Origin: an uncultured Pseudomonadota bacterium
Lineage (GTDB): Bacteria > Myxococcota_A > UBA796 > SXON01
Direction of reading: 5' to 3'
Assembly: GCA_903875225.1 (NCBI GenBank)
Contig: CAIQVJ010000136.1
Span: 1-64,000, forward strand
DNA length: 64,000 bases
The notes beneath the pieces were generated by a model. It ran no database searches. It had not been told where the DNA came from and saw only the letters and a program-made list of their open reading frames with translations. Positions 35,122-43,887 of this stretch are shown piece after piece; position 1 is the stretch's first letter; every line of letters begins with the position of its first letter. A program made the position numbers and the translations under genes.

Positions 35122-35886
35122 TCAGCCCCCTGAAGGCGCCCCGAGCGGGTGGACGGTGGCGCCCTCGGGAGGCGCGATCACAAAGGCGATGTCCTTCGGC
35201 GCGGCGGGACGCCACTCGCCGAAGTCGACCTGTACGGAGGCGTACAGCGTCGGCAGATCGGCGGCGAGGCGCGTGGGGTAGCGGCTCGTGAGGTCGGCGT
35301 GCGTGAGCCTCCCGCGAAGCAGGACTCGCCCGGTGGGGTCCTGCGCGTTCACCTCCACGAGGCGGCTCGTGCGGGTGTCCAGGCCGGCAGTGAGCCGGGA
35401 GCCGTCGGGCGAGGTCCACCACCACGTCCACTCGTAGGGCGGCACGGCTGCCGAGCCCGCGGGGGTGCCCAGCACCGCGGGCAACTGGCCCACGAGCATG
35501 GCCGTCACGACGTCGAGCCCGGCGGACCCGCCGGTGATGGTGCGGAGCGTGGCGTCGGCATCGGGGCCCGCGTAGAACGTCTGCTTGGGGGAGAGCCAGG
35601 CGTTCACGGCCACGCCGTCACAGGCGATGATCAGCACGGGCGGGCCGATCGGCCCGGCGATCTCGACGCGGAAGTGGTCCGGCGCGCGGACGACGAGCCC
35701 GCCCCAGGCGGTGATGTCCTGGTCCGGGGTGTGGATGTGGATGCTGAACCGGTTGCTGACCGGGTCGGTCGTCGGCAGCCCGAGCGCGCGGCCGAGCAGG
35801 CTCGCCGGATCCTGGGTGGTGGTGAGCGGCGGCGGCAACCGATGGCAGCCGATCGTGAGGGCCGCGAACAGCCATGCCCAGCGCAC
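35122..35886 (-). CDS. Lipoprotein-like protein (LolB / DUF4292-type pattern)
   Basis: This 254-residue protein starts at GTG 35886. The N-terminus MRWAWLFAALTIGC looks like a lipoprotein signal, though Thr at -3 is atypical. The body has beta-strand-rich SNRFSIHIHTPDQDITAWGGLVVR, PDHFRVEIAGPIGPPVLII and an AWLSPKQTFYAG turn, a pattern seen in LolB-like outer-membrane lipoprotein receptors and DUF4292 proteins. The C-terminal part (LPTLYASVQVDFGEWRP) has similar strand spacing. A role in envelope assembly is inferred. It lies 3 bp after a Cys-rich lipoprotein. Confidence 0.75.
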   Translation of the reverse strand: MRWAWLFAALTIGCHRLPPPLTTTQDPASLLGRALGLPTTDPVSNRFSIHIHTPDQDITAWGGLVVRAPDHFRVEIAGPIGPPVLIIACDGVAVNAWLSPKQTFYAGPDADATLRTITGGSAGLDVVTAMLVGQLPAVLGTPAGSAAVPPYEWTWWWTSPDGSRLTAGLDTRTSRLVEVNAQDPTGRVLLRGRLTHADLTSRYPTRLAADLPTLYASVQVDFGEWRPAAPKDIAFVIAPPEGATVHPLGAPSGG

Positions 35887-35889
35887 GGG

Positions 35890-36180
35890 TCAGTAGGCCC
35901 AGATCGTGTCGTCGTAGCACGTGTCGGCGGCGATCTCGTCGCACGTCGCGCCGCCGAGGCAGTCGAGCTCGGCCTGCAGGGCGTCCTGCTTCTGGATGTC
36001 GGCCCAGCCGTCGTACAGCGCCGTCTGGCTCTTGCAGGAGTCCTCACACTCGGCGCTGCTCATGCGCTCGGTGGGCAACCCATCGCACTCCACGAGCTTG
36101 TCACACACGTCTGCACAGGTGGACTTGCAGCCCGCGCCGAGCGCGCCCACGAGGGCGATCAACCAGAAGGTTCGTTGCAC
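35890..36180 (-). CDS. Small Cys-rich lipoprotein (paralogue 1)
   Basis: This 96-residue protein starts at GTG 36180 and has a signal with lipobox LGAGC. The mature part has ten Cys after the lipid-modified Cys (STCADVCDKLVEC, SAECEDSC, AELDCLGGATCDEIAADTC), so it is probably disulfide-rich in the periplasm or at the outer membrane. Spacing resembles its upstream neighbour. A longer reading extends upstream but overlaps that gene. No known function. Confidence 0.82.
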   Translation of the reverse strand: MQRTFWLIALVGALGAGCKSTCADVCDKLVECDGLPTERMSSAECEDSCKSQTALYDGWADIQKQDALQAELDCLGGATCDEIAADTCYDDTIWAY

Positions 36181-36185
36181 GGGAG

Positions 36186-36563
36186 CTACGGGAAGTTGGT
36201 GGTCGGCGCGCAGTAGTTCGAATTCAGATCGTCGCACGCCGTCTCGTCGATGCACTGCATCCACAAGGCGGCCTGCGCGTCGTTTTCGAGGAAGACGTCT
36301 TCGTTGCCCGATGTGCGGACGTTCGGATCGTAGTCGCCGACCTCTCCCGCCTGACCCATCGCCTGCTCGCAGTGGTCTTCACAGGCGCTGATCATGTCCT
36401 GACGGCCTTGATCCCCTGTGTGCCCCGGCACCTGGATGTTGCACTGTTCGGCTTTGTCGCCGAACAGCTTCTCGCAGGAGCGTGCACAGTCGTGCTGGGT
36501 GGCGCACCCCGAGAGCGTGACGACGGCGAGGGAGAGGCACAGAAGAGGATGGATCAGGCGCAT
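36186..36563 (-). CDS. Small Cys-rich lipoprotein (paralogue 2)
   Basis: This 125-residue protein starts at ATG 36563 with signal and lipobox VTLSGC. The mature part has Cys pairs (HDCARSCEKL, ISACEDHC, MQCIDETACDDLNSNYC) aligned with those of the downstream lipoprotein, so the two arose by duplication. Downstream gap is 5 bp. Function unknown; Cys-rich lipoproteins of this kind are common in Myxococcota, from general knowledge. Confidence 0.85.
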   Translation of the reverse strand: MRLIHPLLCLSLAVVTLSGCATQHDCARSCEKLFGDKAEQCNIQVPGHTGDQGRQDMISACEDHCEQAMGQAGEVGDYDPNVRTSGNEDVFLENDAQAALWMQCIDETACDDLNSNYCAPTTNFP

Positions 36564-36651
36564 GCGAGCTCCGGCCGGCCACGGTAACGCGTTTTCGCGC
36601 ATGGGGGCCCGCGGGGCAGTCCCGGAATGTCGTCGGGATAGTCCGGGAGCG

Positions 36652-37827
36652 ATGTCCGGTATGCACGCGCCTCGCTCCACGAACGCCGCAGGGGCACCCC
36701 CCTCGGGTGTCCGGGTGCTCCACGTGACGCCCTACTTTCCGCCCACCTGGGCCTACGGTGGGATCCCGCGCGTGGTCGTCGCGCTCGGCCGGGCACAGGT
36801 GCGACAGGGCGCAGCCGTTCGCGTCTGGACGACGGACGCCTTCGACGCCTCCGCCCGAGCGACGGTCGCCCCGGTCCGCACGCTCGACGGCATGGAGGTC
36901 CACACCTCCCGGCTGCTCTCCAACCGGCTCGCCTGGGCGCACCAGCTCTTCGTCCCGTCCTCGCTCCCTCCGCTCCACGACTGCGATCTGGTGCACCTCC
37001 ACGGCCATCGGCACCTGCTGAACTTCCTCGCATTCCGCGCCGCCCGTGCCGCAGGGATCCCGGTGGTGCACACTCCCAACGGCACCCTCCCTCGCCACGA
37101 GCGCAAGACCGCTGCAAAACGAGTCTGGGACGTGCTCTTCGACGGGGACGTGCCCCGCCTGGCGAACGCCGTGGTGGCCACGAGCCGCGCCGAGGTACGC
37201 GACTTCCTGCTGGCAGGGGTCCCGTCCGAGCGGATCCGCCGCATCCCGAATGGCCTCACGCTCGAGGAGTTCGCCGAGCTGCCGCCGCGCGGGTCCTTCC
37301 GGCGGGAGATGGGGTGGGGGGACGAGCCGCTCGTGGTCTACCTCGGGCAGATCACCCCCCGGAAGGGGGTCGACCACCTCGTCAGCGCGTGCGAGCGGGT
37401 GCCCGGGGTGCGCCTGGCGATCGCCGGTAGTGCGCGCGGGATGCAGCTACCGTCGGGCTCGGCACACTATCTCGGCACGCTGCAGGGCGCCGACCGGCTG
37501 CGGCTCCTGGTCGATGCCGACGTGCTCGTGTACGCCTCGGCCCGCGAGGTGTTCGGGCTCGTCCCCCTCGAGGGGCTCCTGTGCGGCGCCCCGGTGATCG
37601 TCGGCGGGGACTGTGGGTGTGGGGAGATGATCGCCGAGGCACGCGCAGGATTGCTCGTCTCGCATGGCGACGTGCATGGTCTCGCCGCGGCTATCCGCCA
37701 GGTGGTGGCCGACCGGGGAGCGGCGGACGAGATGGTCCGGCGTGGGCGCGCGTGGGTGGTGCAGCATGCTGACGCCGACCAGGTCTCCGCGCGGTACCTC
37801 GAGCTGTACCGCGAGCTCCTGTCGTGA
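36652..37827 (+). CDS. GT4-family glycosyltransferase
   Basis: This 391-residue protein has GT-B fold features: N-terminal HVTPYFPPTWAYGGIPRVVVAL, domain II VVYLGQITPRKGVDHLVSA, and the nucleotide-sugar site ASAREVFGLVPLEGLLCGAPVI (Glu-x7-Glu type). The best start is ATG 36652 with GGGAG upstream. It overlaps the TMTC-like gene by 4 bp (GTGA), suggesting both serve the same surface-glycan or glycoprotein pathway. The acceptor is unknown. The N-terminal 20 residues are disordered. Confidence 0.9.
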   Translation: MSGMHAPRSTNAAGAPPSGVRVLHVTPYFPPTWAYGGIPRVVVALGRAQVRQGAAVRVWTTDAFDASARATVAPVRTLDGMEVHTSRLLSNRLAWAHQLFVPSSLPPLHDCDLVHLHGHRHLLNFLAFRAARAAGIPVVHTPNGTLPRHERKTAAKRVWDVLFDGDVPRLANAVVATSRAEVRDFLLAGVPSERIRRIPNGLTLEEFAELPPRGSFRREMGWGDEPLVVYLGQITPRKGVDHLVSACERVPGVRLAIAGSARGMQLPSGSAHYLGTLQGADRLRLLVDADVLVYASAREVFGLVPLEGLLCGAPVIVGGDCGCGEMIAEARAGLLVSHGDVHGLAAAIRQVVADRGAADEMVRRGRAWVVQHADADQVSARYLELYRELLS

Positions 37828-39416
37828 AGCGCGCGTGGGTGGGTGTGGGGCTCTGCGCAGTCGCGCTCCTGTGGGCGACAGGGCTGCACGCTCCGTTCGT
37901 CTACGACGACAAGATCGAGGTGATCGGCAACCCGACCATCCGCGTGTACACCGAGCTCGGCGCCATCGCCACCTACAACGTCTCCCGACCGGTCCTGATC
38001 GCGACCTACGCCGTGAATTGGGCGATCGGCGGTCTGGATCCCACGGGCTACCACGCCGTCTCGATCGGAGTGCACGTGCTGAACGTCGTGCTCGTGGGTC
38101 TGCTGCTGCAGCGCGTGCTGGCAGCCGCGCAGGGTGCGACAGCGCGCGGGTCCACGGCCGCCTGGGCAGCAGCGCTGCTCTGGGGGGCCCACCCGATGTG
38201 CGTGCAGGGCGTGACCTACGTCGCGGGGCGGTCCGACGCGCTGTGCGCGACCTTCTGGCTCGGGAGCTCCATCGCCTGGCTGGACCGGCGGAGGGGGTGG
38301 ACGCTGGCGCTGTTGACGGGCGCCTTGCTCACCAAGGAGCTCGGGGCGCTCCTGCCGTTGTGGTTGGTGCTGCTGCGCCCCCCGGACCCGGCCGAGCGCC
38401 GCGCCGTGGCGTGGATGGTCGGGCTCGTGGCGCTCGGCGGGGCGGTTCGCGTGGGCGTGATGGGCTGGCCGGCCTTGCAGTGGACACGTGGCTTCTGGGC
38501 CCAGTTCAGCTCGCAGGGCGGCGCCTGGAGCCGCTACCTCGCGCTCTGGCTGTGGCCCGGCCATCAGTCGATCCTGCACGACCCCGACTGGAAGGGGACG
38601 ACCGCGCTCGTCAACACCCTGCTCGCGATTGCGTGGGCGGTGAGCCTCGGCTGGGCCGTCTGGCGGGTGGTCCGGACCCCGGGCCAGACCCCGGTCACCC
38701 GGACGCTGGCGCTGGGCTGGGTGTTCATCGGCTGCTGGCTCCTGCCGAGCGGCGCGTTGCCGCTCAAGGAGGTGATGGCCGAGCACCGGGCCTACCTGAT
38801 GGGCGTGCCGTTGATGGCGCTCCTTTGTGTCGTGGTGGAGCGCCGGGGTGGGATGATCCTGTGCGCGGGCGTCGGGTGTGCGCTGGCCGCCGGGACGGTG
38901 GTGCAGAACCGCCTCTGGTCGAGTGAAGTGGACGTGTGGGCTGCCGCGGCGGCGCTCTACCCCGAGAGCGCTGACGCCCGGTTCGGTGCAGCGGATGCGC
39001 TGCGCCTCGCGCGCCGGTGGGCGGAGGCCGAGCAGGCCTACCGCGTGGTGCTCCAGCTCCGCCCCGACGACGAGAGTGCTTCGGTCGACCTGGGGATCGT
39101 GCGCGCCGAGCAGGGCGACGATCTGGGTGCGCGAGCGATCTGGCAGGAGCTCACCGCGAGGCACCCCCGGTCATGCGCCGGCCACAACAACCTCGGGGCC
39201 TGGGCGAGCCGTCACGGGGATCGCCGGGCAGCCATGGACGAGTACTCCAGCGCGTTTCGATGGTGTCCGGACGATCCGGTCGCGCTCGCCGGACTGGGCG
39301 ACGTGTGCTGGGAGCGGGGGGACACCCGGCTGGCCCGCAAGTACTACGAGCGCTACCTCGAGATCCTCCCGTACGGTGCCGAGGCTGCTCGTCTGCGCGA
39401 GCAGATCGGGCCATGA
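37824..39416 (+). CDS. Polytopic membrane protein with C-terminal TPRs (TMTC/PMT-like)
   Basis: This 530-residue protein starts at GTG 37824. About ten membrane segments fill residues 1-360, with a luminal-loop start FVYDDKIEVIGNP (the DD pair of GT-C mannosyltransferases), LLWGAHPMCVQGVTYVAGRSDALC (a canonical TMTC motif HPxxxExVxxVxGRxD-like) and LLTKELGALLP. The C-terminal 150 residues form TPR-like repeats (ADARFGAADALRLARRWAEA, CAGHNNLGAWASRHGDRRAA). Likely an O-glycosyl transferase of envelope proteins. Glycosyl donor and target are unknown. Confidence 0.88.
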   Translation: MKRAWVGVGLCAVALLWATGLHAPFVYDDKIEVIGNPTIRVYTELGAIATYNVSRPVLIATYAVNWAIGGLDPTGYHAVSIGVHVLNVVLVGLLLQRVLAAAQGATARGSTAAWAAALLWGAHPMCVQGVTYVAGRSDALCATFWLGSSIAWLDRRRGWTLALLTGALLTKELGALLPLWLVLLRPPDPAERRAVAWMVGLVALGGAVRVGVMGWPALQWTRGFWAQFSSQGGAWSRYLALWLWPGHQSILHDPDWKGTTALVNTLLAIAWAVSLGWAVWRVVRTPGQTPVTRTLALGWVFIGCWLLPSGALPLKEVMAEHRAYLMGVPLMALLCVVVERRGGMILCAGVGCALAAGTVVQNRLWSSEVDVWAAAAALYPESADARFGAADALRLARRWAEAEQAYRVVLQLRPDDESASVDLGIVRAEQGDDLGARAIWQELTARHPRSCAGHNNLGAWASRHGDRRAAMDEYSSAFRWCPDDPVALAGLGDVCWERGDTRLARKYYERYLEILPYGAEAARLREQIGP

Positions 39417-39428
39417 CCCGCGTCGTCG

Positions 39429-39455
39429 GCGCGGGAGGGCCTTCGCGCACTTTTT
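39429..39455 (+). terminator. Candidate intrinsic terminator after the TMTC-like gene
   Basis: A GCGCG/CGCGC stem around a 10-nt loop, followed by ac and TTTTT (39451-39455), lies 12 bp past the stop of the TMTC-like gene and before the ATG of the next gene. Confidence 0.4.
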
Positions 39456-39471
39456 CGAGGATCCTGCTGCC

Positions 39472-40560
39472 ATGAATGTCGTCGAGATGGTCCGCTCCAT
39501 CGGTTGGCTCCACCAGACGGGGGGCAGCGGCCCCTACCTCTCGCTCGCGGCCCGGATGCCGGGGCTCGGACGCGCCGAGGTGGACGCCAGCGTCGCTTCC
39601 GGAGCCCTGCGAATCGTGACGGGCGTTCGCGGCTGCACGCTGCTCGTCCCCGCCAGCGACGTGGGCCTCGCGCGCGCCGCCGGCGCCCGGGCGTTCACGG
39701 GGACGCTGCAGAGCCTCCTGCACTCCGGCGAGATCGATGCCCAGACCCTCGACGGCGTGGTGAACAACGTGGACGCCATGCTCGACTTCGAGGGGGTGGA
39801 CCCGGCCACGCTGCGAAGCCGGGCCGGCGGGATCCCGGCGCTCGGCCCCACCGGCCGCCAGCTGGGGTTCTCCACGGCGCTGCCCGTGGCCCTCCGGATC
39901 CTCGAGAGCATCGACCGATCGGAGCGGGTCCCGGCGAACGGGCGCCTCGACTCCGAGGCGTACCTCTGGCGGCACCCGCGCGACGTGGATCGGGGCGATG
40001 GGCCGCCACCCGGCGAGAGCGTTCCCGCCGATCTCTTCGCGCTCGCCCGCGCGTTCTTCCGGTGGGACGGGGGGGCGGAGCGAACGCTCGCCGACCTGGC
40101 CGGATGGCTCGACTGCCCCGAGCGGGCGTTGCAGGGGCTCGTCGCGCGCGGGCGGCCACACGCCCCGTTCCCGAATGGCCCGGCCTACCTTCCCCTGGGT
40201 GACCCTTGGCTCTCGCTCCGCTCCCGCAACGGGGATCGGGTCGCGCCGGAGCATCGGGCGGCCCGGGTGATGGGCTCGGGGAACGAGACCTGCCCGGTGG
40301 GTGAGGTGGAGAGCCTGCATCACCACGCGATCGTGGCGGGCGGCCGGATCGTGGGGATCTGGGAGTGGTCGCGGGAGTCGGGCATGGTGTCGGGCTTTTT
40401 CGGAGAGCCGCCGCAGGGCTGGGAAGCGGCGGCAGGAGCCACCCGGGCGTTCATCGAGGATCAGCTTGGGGACGTGTACGTGCACGGCCGGGATGGCGCC
40501 CGGCCGCGCGCAGCCCGGATGGCGGCGGTCCTGGGATGCGCGGTGCAGCGCGTCCTGTGA
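39472..40560 (+). CDS. HTH_42 winged-helix protein (AlkZ/YcaQ-related superfamily)
   Basis: This 362-residue protein matches the winged-helix family that includes the DNA glycosylases AlkZ and YcaQ: RSIGWLHQTGG, MPGLGRAEVDASVASGALRIVTGVRGCTLLVPASD with a RGCTxxLVP signature, and a C-terminal region ASGNET-like VMGSGNETCPVGEV. The QxQ or QxD catalytic motif of the repair enzymes is not evident, so activity is uncertain. The start is ATG 39472. It stands between a terminator-like hairpin and a convergent lipoprotein gene. DNA binding is inferred. Confidence 0.75.
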   Translation: MNVVEMVRSIGWLHQTGGSGPYLSLAARMPGLGRAEVDASVASGALRIVTGVRGCTLLVPASDVGLARAAGARAFTGTLQSLLHSGEIDAQTLDGVVNNVDAMLDFEGVDPATLRSRAGGIPALGPTGRQLGFSTALPVALRILESIDRSERVPANGRLDSEAYLWRHPRDVDRGDGPPPGESVPADLFALARAFFRWDGGAERTLADLAGWLDCPERALQGLVARGRPHAPFPNGPAYLPLGDPWLSLRSRNGDRVAPEHRAARVMGSGNETCPVGEVESLHHHAIVAGGRIVGIWEWSRESGMVSGFFGEPPQGWEAAAGATRAFIEDQLGDVYVHGRDGARPRAARMAAVLGCAVQRVL

Positions 40561-40641
40561 GCACTGCGGGGTAGACGGCCGTCCCGCGGCGGTGCCGGGC
40601 CGCCTCTCGGGCGAAGCGAGGCCGCCACTCCCCGAACCTCG

Positions 40642-41637
40642 CTAGTAGGTGTACACAGCCCCGGCATCGGATGGAAAGGGCACCATCACGACATTGGAGC
40701 GCTCGTACACGATGGAGCCGCTCTCGTCGGTCACGTTGCGCGCATCGCCGGCGGTCACGAAGAAGCCGACCTGCTCGCCCACCGCGGGCTGGTAGCCGGT
40801 CATCGTGTGCCAGCGGTTCTCGTCGTAGTACCAGTTCGCGGCGTAGCCCGAGGGAGGGCCCCCGTTGCGCTCGAGGCCACGCCAGTACTGGATGCAGCCC
40901 GAGGTGTACCATCGTCCATCGATCTGCAGCACGATCCAGAGGGTGTACTCGAGGCTGTCCCCGGGCGCGCCGAACGGGACGTCGGGCCAACTGCCCTCGC
41001 CATCGCGCTTCGTGAAGTCGATGTAGACGCCGTCGGTGTTGAAGTCGATCGTGGTGATCCGCGCGGTCTCGGGCCAGGTGGTGGCGTCGGGCGGTGAGTT
41101 GTAGATGGTGGCGGTGGCGAGATCCAGCGGGACGTCGTCGGGCCCGGTGTCGGGGTTGCCGGTGTCTCCCGAGCCGTTCACCGTGACGTCGTGGGTGCTC
41201 GTGCCGCCGAACCAGGCGATGCCCTCGTGCACCATCTGCCAGTCGGTCGTGTAGGTACCCGCGGTGGCTGGTCCCACCAGGTCCACGTTGAACTCGTAGG
41301 AGGCGCCAGGGGCCACGGCGTCGGCGTCCCCGAGCCACACGCGCGCGTCGCCCGGGTGCAGGGGGTCGGAATCGCCGATGGCGCCGAGCTTGTAGCCATC
41401 GGCGGTCGTCCACGTGGCATTGCCCGTGTTGCGGACCGTGACGGTCGCCGTGGCGCTCTCGCCGGCGCCCAGCGTGTCCGGAAACGCGCTGCTGACGATC
41501 TCCGCGTTGTCGGCGACGGTGTGATCGCCGGTGTCGACCGGGTCGCTGTCGTGCGTGCCGCTGTCCGCGGCGGTGTCGTCCTGGGCGAGCAGGGTGTCCG
41601 AGAACGGCTGGGTGCAGGCGAGGAGGAGGGGGATCAT
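40642..41637 (-). CDS. Lipoprotein with NBR1-like Ig domain
   Basis: This 331-residue protein has a very short signal, MIPLLLAC, with only seven residues before the lipobox Cys, and GGAG at the right distance before the ATG; no earlier start is available in frame. Then comes an Asp/Thr/Ser linker (DSGTHDSDPVDTGDH), and an NBR1-type Ig domain (about 45-155; ESATATVTVRNTGNATWT, HPGDARVWLGDADAVAPGAS, AGTYTTDWQMVHEGIAWFG). The C-terminal half is beta-rich with a Trp/Tyr-rich end. Surface or periplasmic binding is inferred. Confidence 0.85.
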   Translation of the reverse strand: MIPLLLACTQPFSDTLLAQDDTAADSGTHDSDPVDTGDHTVADNAEIVSSAFPDTLGAGESATATVTVRNTGNATWTTADGYKLGAIGDSDPLHPGDARVWLGDADAVAPGASYEFNVDLVGPATAGTYTTDWQMVHEGIAWFGGTSTHDVTVNGSGDTGNPDTGPDDVPLDLATATIYNSPPDATTWPETARITTIDFNTDGVYIDFTKRDGEGSWPDVPFGAPGDSLEYTLWIVLQIDGRWYTSGCIQYWRGLERNGGPPSGYAANWYYDENRWHTMTGYQPAVGEQVGFFVTAGDARNVTDESGSIVYERSNVVMVPFPSDAGAVYTY

Positions 41638-41787
41638 CGGCGCTCCGCCCCGCGAGGAAGCAATCCGTGTGCCGGGGCGACGATCCCGACGGTGAGTGGA
41701 TCGTCGACAGGACCGTGGCGCGCGTGACCCGCTCGGGTGGGGCGTCGGTGCCCCGCTGAGAGGTCGGGGGTCTCCCGTCCTGCGGGC

Positions 41788-43263
41788 CTACTCCATGCGG
41801 TAGTTCGGCGATTCCTTGGTGATGATCACGTCGTGCACATGGCTCTCGCGCAGCCCGGCTGCGGTCATGCGCACGAACCGGGCGTTCGCCTTCATGGCGG
41901 GGATGTTCGCCGATCCGGTGTAGCCCATGCTCGCCTTCAAGCCGCCGACGAGCTGGTACACGGTGTCGCCCACCGGGCCCTTGGCGGGGACGCGCCCGAC
42001 AATGCCCTCGGGCACGAGCTTTCGCGTCTCGGCTTCGGGATCGCCCACGTCATCCTGGAAGTAGCGGTCCGAGCTCCCGGCCTGCATCGCCTCGACCGAG
42101 CCCATGCCCCGGTAGTTCTTGTACGAGCGGCCCTGGTACAGCACCAGCTCTCCGGGCGCCTCGTCCGTGCCGGCGAAGAGCGACCCGATCATCACGGCGT
42201 CGGCGCCCGCGGCCACGGCCTTCGCCACGTCGCCCGAGAACTTGATCCCGCCGTCTGCGATCACCGGGATGTTGTGCTTCTGCGCGACCTTCGCGCACTC
42301 GGCGATCGCCGTGAGCTGGGGCACCCCCACGCCCGCCACCACCCGCGTGGTGCAGATCGACCCCGGGCCGATGCCCACCTTCACGGCGTCTGCGCCCGCG
42401 TCGATGAGGGCGGCGCAGGCCGCCTGCGTCGCGATGTTCCCCACGATGAGCCGCAGGTCCGGCCAGCGCGCCCGGACCGCGCGCGTGGCGGCCAGGACGC
42501 CTTCGCTGTGACCATGCGCGGTGTCGATCACGATCACGTCCACGCCTGCTTCCACGAGGGCTGCGATGCGCTCGTCCCGGTCCCCGCCGACGCCCACGGC
42601 CGCGCCGGCCCGGAGCCGTCCGTTCGGGTCCCTCGCGGCGTTCGGGTGCCGCGTGTGCGCCTCCACGTCCTTGAACGTGATCAGCCCGCGCAGGTGCCTG
42701 TCCCCGTCCACCACCAGCAATTTCTCCACGCGGTGCTCCTGCATCAGGTCCCGCGCGGCCTCGAGATCGGTGCCGGGCGCGCAGGTCACGAGCCCCTCGC
42801 GCGTCATCGCCTCGCCCACCGGTTTGTCGAGGTTGCGCTCGTACCGCAGATCGCGGTTGGTCAGGATGCCGACCACGCGGTCGCCGTCCAGGATGGGGAG
42901 TCCGTTGATGCCGTGCTCACGCATCAGGTTGCGCGCGGTGCGGAGGGACTGGCTCGGCGTGAGCGTGATGGGGTCGAGGATCATCCCGGTCATCGCCTTC
43001 TTCACGCGGCGCACCTCCCTCGCCTGGAGCGCTACCGACAGGTTCTTGTGCAGGATCCCGATCCCGCCGAGCCGCGCCATGGCGATGCCCATGCTCGACT
43101 CGGTCACCGTGTCCATGGCGGACGACAGGAACGGGACGTTCAGCATGAGGTCGCGACAGAGCCGGGTCGAGACGTTCGCGTCTCGCGGCAGGATGATGGA
43201 ATGCCCTGGTTGAAGCAGGACATCGTCGAAGGTGAGCGCGAGGGGGACTTCGTCGAGCAGCAT
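41788..43263 (-). CDS. guaB: Inosine-5'-monophosphate dehydrogenase
   Basis: GuaB oxidises IMP to XMP with NAD+, the first committed step of GMP synthesis. This 491-residue protein has the TIM-barrel start [13 protein letters not shown], the CBS pair (about 95-205), [22 protein letters not shown] with the catalytic Cys304, [32 protein letters not shown] and the flap YRGMGS. All are intact. The start is ATG 43263; a GTG three codons earlier is possible. It is a single gene with its promoter in the gap to the DUF3501 gene. Confidence 0.97.
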   Translation of the reverse strand: MLLDEVPLALTFDDVLLQPGHSIILPRDANVSTRLCRDLMLNVPFLSSAMDTVTESSMGIAMARLGGIGILHKNLSVALQAREVRRVKKAMTGMILDPITLTPSQSLRTARNLMREHGINGLPILDGDRVVGILTNRDLRYERNLDKPVGEAMTREGLVTCAPGTDLEAARDLMQEHRVEKLLVVDGDRHLRGLITFKDVEAHTRHPNAARDPNGRLRAGAAVGVGGDRDERIAALVEAGVDVIVIDTAHGHSEGVLAATRAVRARWPDLRLIVGNIATQAACAALIDAGADAVKVGIGPGSICTTRVVAGVGVPQLTAIAECAKVAQKHNIPVIADGGIKFSGDVAKAVAAGADAVMIGSLFAGTDEAPGELVLYQGRSYKNYRGMGSVEAMQAGSSDRYFQDDVGDPEAETRKLVPEGIVGRVPAKGPVGDTVYQLVGGLKASMGYTGSANIPAMKANARFVRMTAAGLRESHVHDVIITKESPNYRME

Positions 43264-43295
43264 GGGGGGCACTAACCGGGCACCCCCTTCGTCGG

Positions 43296-43886
43296 CTACC
43301 CTTCGAGGTCGCCGATGAGCGCGCCGCGACAGACCGGCGAGATCGTCGCCCGGTCGGAGAGCGCCGGGTGCGTACAGACGAGCGCCGCCGGCTTCGAGAG
43401 ATCGCCGAACTCCCGCCGGGCCTTCGCCGGGAGGGGGAACCGCACGAACTGCACGGCGCTCACGCGCGTGTCGTTGAACTGTTCGTTGTCGACCCGCGCC
43501 GGGTAGCGCTCCCCGGCGATCTCGATGTACACGTGCTCGTGCATCCCCACCAGGGCGTGCAGGGCGATGTCCCGCTCCTGCTCGTCGGTGTACTGGATCA
43601 TCAGCGTGGCCGAGAGCTCCGCGGAGCCGTCTGCCGCCACGCTCGGGAGCAGCGCGTTGTAGGTGTCCAGCTCATGCTGGATGGCGGCCGGAGAGGAGAT
43701 GCTCTCCACGCGGCACATCTCCTGCACCTGCCAGGTCACGCTCACCCTGTTCTCGAACAGGAACAGGAGGTGGTCTCCCACCTTGATCCGCCGCACCGAA
43801 GCGTTCTCGATCGCCGCGCGCTCGAGCCAGGGCCGCTGACTGACGAATTCCGCGTTGGGCAGGAGGTCTGCTGGCCGTACAGTCAT
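43296..43886 (-). CDS. DUF3501-family protein
   Basis: This 196-residue soluble protein resembles DUF3501 ([81 protein letters not shown]). The family often sits next to a heterodisulfide-reductase-like iron-sulfur protein and a rubrerythrin, as here. Its start is 1 bp downstream of the upstream stop. Function unknown, probably part of an oxidative-stress or redox module. Confidence 0.85.
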   Translation of the reverse strand: MTVRPADLLPNAEFVSQRPWLERAAIENASVRRIKVGDHLLFLFENRVSVTWQVQEMCRVESISSPAAIQHELDTYNALLPSVAADGSAELSATLMIQYTDEQERDIALHALVGMHEHVYIEIAGERYPARVDNEQFNDTRVSAVQFVRFPLPAKARREFGDLSKPAALVCTHPALSDRATISPVCRGALIGDLEG

Positions 43887-43887
43887 G

